A stretch of 64,000 bases of DNA from B10-G9 sp963712165 (GTDB taxonomy: Bacteria > Chloroflexota > Anaerolineae > Anaerolineales > UBA11858): NCBI GenBank assembly GCA_963712165.1, contig CAVQGY010000003.1, positions 124,001 to 188,000 of the forward strand. The letters run 5' to 3'. A program made the translations under genes and the position numbers. Below, piece after piece: positions 61,628 through 64,000 of this stretch (positions are counted from its first letter, which is position 1; every line of letters begins with the position of its first letter). Under the pieces are notes generated by a model, which ran no database searches, was not told the origin of the DNA, and saw only the letters and a program-made list of their open reading frames with translations.

Positions 61628-61656
61628 ATTATACGACTATATTCGCTGGATATCAA
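61628..61656 (-). promoter_or_regulatory. Promoter of the lrp-lysDH unit
   Basis: On the - strand: TTGATA (61651-61656), 17 bases, TATAAT (61628-61633). Confidence 0.8.
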
Positions 61657-61685
61657 GTTATAACTTGCGAAAAAAGTATGTATCG

Positions 61686-61714
61686 TTGACAATATCAACG
61701 CAATTCGCTATAAT
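61686..61714 (+). promoter_or_regulatory. Promoter of the mttB-like gene
   Basis: TTGACA (61686-61691), 17 bases, TATAAT (61709-61714): perfect consensus. ATTCGCT is repeated at 61641-61647 and 61703-61709, and CGAATA occurs nearby at 61606. These could be sites for the adjacent Lrp-type regulator. Confidence 0.85.
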
Positions 61715-61786
61715 CAGAATCTGTCAGAGGGGTATATTATCCATTAAATTCTCCCCTCCGGGGGGGAACAGAACAGGGAGTAGAAC

Positions 61787-63247
61787 ATGCAGCCGAAGAT
61801 ATCATTATTGACTCCGGATCTGGTTTCTCAAGTGATCGAGGAAGCATTCTTGCTTCTTGTCGAGCCGGGTATAAAAGTAAAACACAAAGGTGCCCAAAAC
61901 CTGTTGGTAGAAGCCGGCGCCAGTCTAGATGAAGAGAATGAAATCGTCAAGATTCCGGAGGAAATTGCCCGACGGGCTCTGGATACCGTCCCCCATGAGT
62001 TTGCCCTTTTCAGTCAGGATGGGGAAAAAGCAGTTCATTACGGCGGGGATGCGGTCCATTTTGACCCCGGATCTTCCGGTGTGAACGTGTTGGACTCCGA
62101 TACATTGCAGCACCGGCCGGCAGTCACAGCAGATCTTCTTAAGGTCATCAAAGTTGCTGAAACACTTCCACAGTACGATGCCCAATCCACAGCTTTGGTA
62201 TGCAGTGAGATCCCCAAAGAGATCGGTGATCTTTACAGGCTCTACCTGGTGCTCCTTTATTCCCGCAAACCGGTGGTCACCGGGGCTTTTCGAGCAGAGA
62301 ATACTGAGATTATGATCGATATGCTGGCAATATTGTCTGGAGGAAGGAAAGCCCTGGTAGAGAAACCCACAGCGATTTTTGATGTTTGCCCAACACCGCC
62401 TCTGGTCTGGACCAAGTTCGGCTCACAAAACCTGATCGATCTGGCTCGCGCTGGCATCCCAGTCCAAATTGTCTCCATGCCCTTGGCAGGCGTGGCAGGG
62501 CCGGTCACCCTGCTGGGATCAGTCGTCCAGCACGCAGCGGAATGCATCAGCGGCATGACTATCCACCAGCTGGCCGGTCCGGGTTCGCCCATCGTTTGGG
62601 GCGGAGCTCCCGCGATACTGGATATGCGGGAGGGCACCACTCCTATGGGTGCGGTGGAAACCGCCATGATCGATGCGGCCTATGCCCAGGTGGGCAAATC
62701 CTTTGGCTTCCCGACCCATGCCTACCTGGGGGCCAGTGATGCCAAGATCGTCGATTACCAGGCCGGCATGGAAAGCAGCACTACTGCCATGATCGGGGCC
62801 CTGGCAGGCATCAATATGATCTCAGGCCCAGGTATGCTGGATTTCCTGGCCTGCGTGAGCCCGGAGAAGCTGGTGATTGATGCAGAGGCGATCGCCATGG
62901 CTAAACGCATGCTGGAAGGGTTGCAGGTCCGAACGGATCCCCTGGCAGCTGGCATGTACGAAGGGATCGATTTTAAAGGGAATTTCTTATCGCAGCGCCT
63001 GACCAGCCAACTCTTTAAAGAGGAGCAAGTTCTCCCATCACCAGTGATTGACCGGGGATCGATTCGGACCTGGCAGGCTTCGGGGGGGAATGACACTTTC
63101 TCACGAGCCAAAACAAGGCTGCAGCAGCTGGTGGGGGATTATCTGCCCCCGGATGTGCCAGCAGAACTGGAGAGGGAGCTGACCCGGATGGTAACGCGGC
63201 TGGCTGCTGAAGTAGGAATGAACAAGCTCCCGGTCCTTAAACGCTGA
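61787..63247 (+). CDS. Trimethylamine methyltransferase (MttB) family protein, non-pyrrolysine type
   Basis: 486 residues of the MttB superfamily TIM barrel: HFDPGSSGVNVLD, CSEIPKEIGDLYRLYLVLLYSRKPVVTGAF, MPLAGVAGPVTLLGSVVQHAAECISG, WGGAPAILDMREGTTPMGAVETAMIDAAYAQVGKSFGFPTHAYLGASDAK. No in-frame amber codon occurs, so this is an MtgB-like homologue without pyrrolysine; such enzymes demethylate glycine betaine, carnitine, proline betaine or related quaternary amines with a corrinoid protein. No corrinoid protein is adjacent. GGGAG site; perfect promoter upstream; the divergent lrp-lysDH pair suggests a methylated lysine-like substrate is worth considering (inference). Confidence 0.88.
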   Translation: MQPKISLLTPDLVSQVIEEAFLLLVEPGIKVKHKGAQNLLVEAGASLDEENEIVKIPEEIARRALDTVPHEFALFSQDGEKAVHYGGDAVHFDPGSSGVNVLDSDTLQHRPAVTADLLKVIKVAETLPQYDAQSTALVCSEIPKEIGDLYRLYLVLLYSRKPVVTGAFRAENTEIMIDMLAILSGGRKALVEKPTAIFDVCPTPPLVWTKFGSQNLIDLARAGIPVQIVSMPLAGVAGPVTLLGSVVQHAAECISGMTIHQLAGPGSPIVWGGAPAILDMREGTTPMGAVETAMIDAAYAQVGKSFGFPTHAYLGASDAKIVDYQAGMESSTTAMIGALAGINMISGPGMLDFLACVSPEKLVIDAEAIAMAKRMLEGLQVRTDPLAAGMYEGIDFKGNFLSQRLTSQLFKEEQVLPSPVIDRGSIRTWQASGGNDTFSRAKTRLQQLVGDYLPPDVPAELERELTRMVTRLAAEVGMNKLPVLKR

Positions 63248-63255
63248 TTATTGAT

Positions 63256-63341
63256 CTCGGAGGTCCCCCCAACCTCGGAGGTCCCCTCAACCTCGGAGGT
63301 CTCCCCGAGGTCTCCCCGAGGTCCCTTCAACCTCGGAGGTC
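63256..63341. repeat. Cluster of CAACCTCGGAGGTC repeats
   Basis: Copies of CAACCTCGGAGGTC at 63270-63283, 63288-63301 and 63328-63341, a partial copy at 63256-63265 and two shortened CCCCGAGGTC units between them. The core CCTCGGAGG is nearly palindromic. The same motif builds the 43-bp palindrome at 55407-55449. Spacing is irregular and short (4-26 bases), so it is not a CRISPR array. Confidence 0.8.
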
Positions 63342-63380
63342 TGACCGTTTTCCTATATAATGGAATAAAAAGGAAAGAGC

Positions 63381-63614
63381 ATGGAGCTTATCAAGGAAGC
63401 GTTGATGAAATGGGGGGAGGCCATGCAGGTCAGGATGGAAAACCGCACCCTGCATTATTCGTCGGTTCTAGGTCACTGGCGCGTAAAAAAGTGGTCCGGA
63501 AAAGATGGCCGGTTTTTCCTGTATGACGGAGATTGTTTGGAGGATGCTTTCCAGGCCCTGCTAGGCCAAAACACTGGAGAAGTGGCCCCTCCTGAAGAAG
63601 GGAAAGAACAATAA
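63381..63614 (+). CDS. Small protein of unknown function
   Basis: 77 residues (MELIKEALMKWGEAMQVRM...). GGAAAGAGC precedes the ATG. It is compact and charged with a Trp/Tyr-rich middle (HWRVKKWSGKDGRFFLYDGD), ending in an acidic tail. It lies 42 bases before the aminopeptidase gene and is likely co-transcribed. Not recognised. Confidence 0.55.
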   Translation: MELIKEALMKWGEAMQVRMENRTLHYSSVLGHWRVKKWSGKDGRFFLYDGDCLEDAFQALLGQNTGEVAPPEEGKEQ

Positions 63615-63655
63615 CACATCAAAATCCTCACTGGGATTCAAAAGAGGAGACCTGA

Positions 63656-64000
63656 ATGATAAATGAAGATGACCTGTATCTGATCCAAGAAAAATATGCC
63701 CGGCTGATCTGTGAAGTTGGTCTCAACCTGCAGCTAGAACAGAGACTATTTATCTGGGCCAATCAGCTGGAACTTGCCCCTTTGGTCCAGCTGATCGTCA
63801 AAAGAGCATATCAAAATGGCAGCCGACTGGTCTCTGTGCTTTGGAATGACGAGAAGCTGATCAAAACCCGCTTTGATCACGCCCCCAGGGATTCATTTGA
63901 GGAGTACCCTGTCTGGAAAACCGATGGCCGATTGAAATCTGCGATGCAGGGAGATGCTTTTTTGTGGATTGGCGGTGATGACCCTCATCTATTAACAGGA
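63656..64000 (+). CDS. M29-family aminopeptidase (3' truncated by window edge)
   Basis: 115 visible codons from the ATG at 63656 (AGAGGAG site), open to the window end. The N-terminal pattern of thermophilic-type aminopeptidases (AmpS/PepS, M29) is clear: YARLICEVGLNLQLEQRLFIWANQLELAPLVQLIVKRAYQNGSRLVSVLWNDEKLIKTRF, followed by a DAFLWIGGDDP step. The metal ligands (Glu, His, Asp) would be downstream of the window. Confidence 0.85.
   Translation, partial: MINEDDLYLIQEKYARLICEVGLNLQLEQRLFIWANQLELAPLVQLIVKRAYQNGSRLVSVLWNDEKLIKTRFDHAPRDSFEEYPVWKTDGRLKSAMQGDAFLWIGGDDPHLLTG

Noticed and set aside
61787..63247. Pyrrolysine-containing MttB
   Set aside because: The frame has no internal amber codon and runs to a normal TGA stop.
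63256..63341. CRISPR-like direct repeats
   Set aside because: Units are only 10-14 bases with 4-26 base irregular gaps, the core is nearly palindromic, and no cas genes are present.
1..64000. Phage, transposase, toxin-antitoxin or defence systems
   Set aside because: I looked for integrases, transposases, Cas, restriction and toxin genes in all stretches and saw none; the only mobility hints are the tRNA remnants and short repeats.

Overview
The window looks like a chromosomal segment of an anaerobic, rod-shaped bacterium, most likely an Anaerolineae-type member of the Chloroflexota. This rests on gene content and style, not on a search. The evidence is a mreBCD/PBP2/minCDE/rodA morphogenesis cluster, a LexA gene controlled by a Gram-positive-type GAAC-N4-GTTC box, many lipoproteins with Pro/Thr/Ser-rich stalks, a tungsten-type aldehyde:ferredoxin oxidoreductase, a citrate lyase operon and an MttB-family methyltransferase. 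Coding density is high. Start sites are mostly decided by GGAGG-like ribosome binding sites, with several TTG and GTG starts.

Layout. 1-14.4 kb (+ strand): a mixed run of single-gene units. It holds a truncated TPR protein, a beta-propeller lipoprotein, a membrane protein fused to an endonuclease/exonuclease/phosphatase domain, a phosphatidylcholine synthase, a GyrI-like protein, a class II glutamine amidotransferase, a DUF1684 protein, a polysaccharide-deacetylase-like lipoprotein, an M24 protein lacking metal ligands, NhaA, a nucleoside deaminase, DDAH, Nudix and HEAT/TPR-like proteins. 14.5-23.7 kb (- strand): cell-shape and division genes in the order mreB-mreC-mreD-mrdA-minC-minD-minE-rodA-gltX. 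23.9-27.2 kb: a large lamin-tail-domain lipoprotein, and lexA with a textbook self-regulated promoter. 27.4-35.1 kb (+): a tightly spaced tricarboxylate operon with a CitD-CitE fusion, CitF, an HD-like protein, split aconitase-family subunits, an isocitrate/isopropylmalate dehydrogenase-like enzyme and a PrpD/MmgE protein, ended by a strong terminator. 35.2-42.1 kb: surface lipoproteins, a DUF362 protein, pseudouridine-5'-phosphate glycosidase and an FAH-family hydrolase.

42.3-52.8 kb: an intact tRNA-Val(TAC) with its terminator is followed by two degenerate copies of the same tRNA-3'-end/terminator unit, near 43.9-44.1 kb and 52.72-52.80 kb. Between the two remnants lies an about 8.7-kb metabolic cassette: a URO-D-family methyltransferase-like protein, a GntR regulator, PTS IIA/IIB/IIC of the ascorbate (Ula) family, a split transketolase, and on the opposite strand an aldehyde:ferredoxin oxidoreductase with a 4x[4Fe-4S] ferredoxin. 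This arrangement suggests an acquired island.

52.9-64 kb: a stalked lipoprotein, a cysteine-desulfurase-like PLP enzyme, L-lysine 6-aminotransferase, an ABC-2 exporter, a double winged-helix protein, and an Lrp-lysine-6-dehydrogenase operon. The latter is transcribed divergently from an MttB-family methyltransferase gene, with two near-consensus promoters between them. The window ends in an M29 aminopeptidase gene. Lat and lysine 6-dehydrogenase both make 2-aminoadipate-6-semialdehyde (cyclising to piperideine-6-carboxylate), so this end of the window is probably a lysine catabolism neighbourhood.
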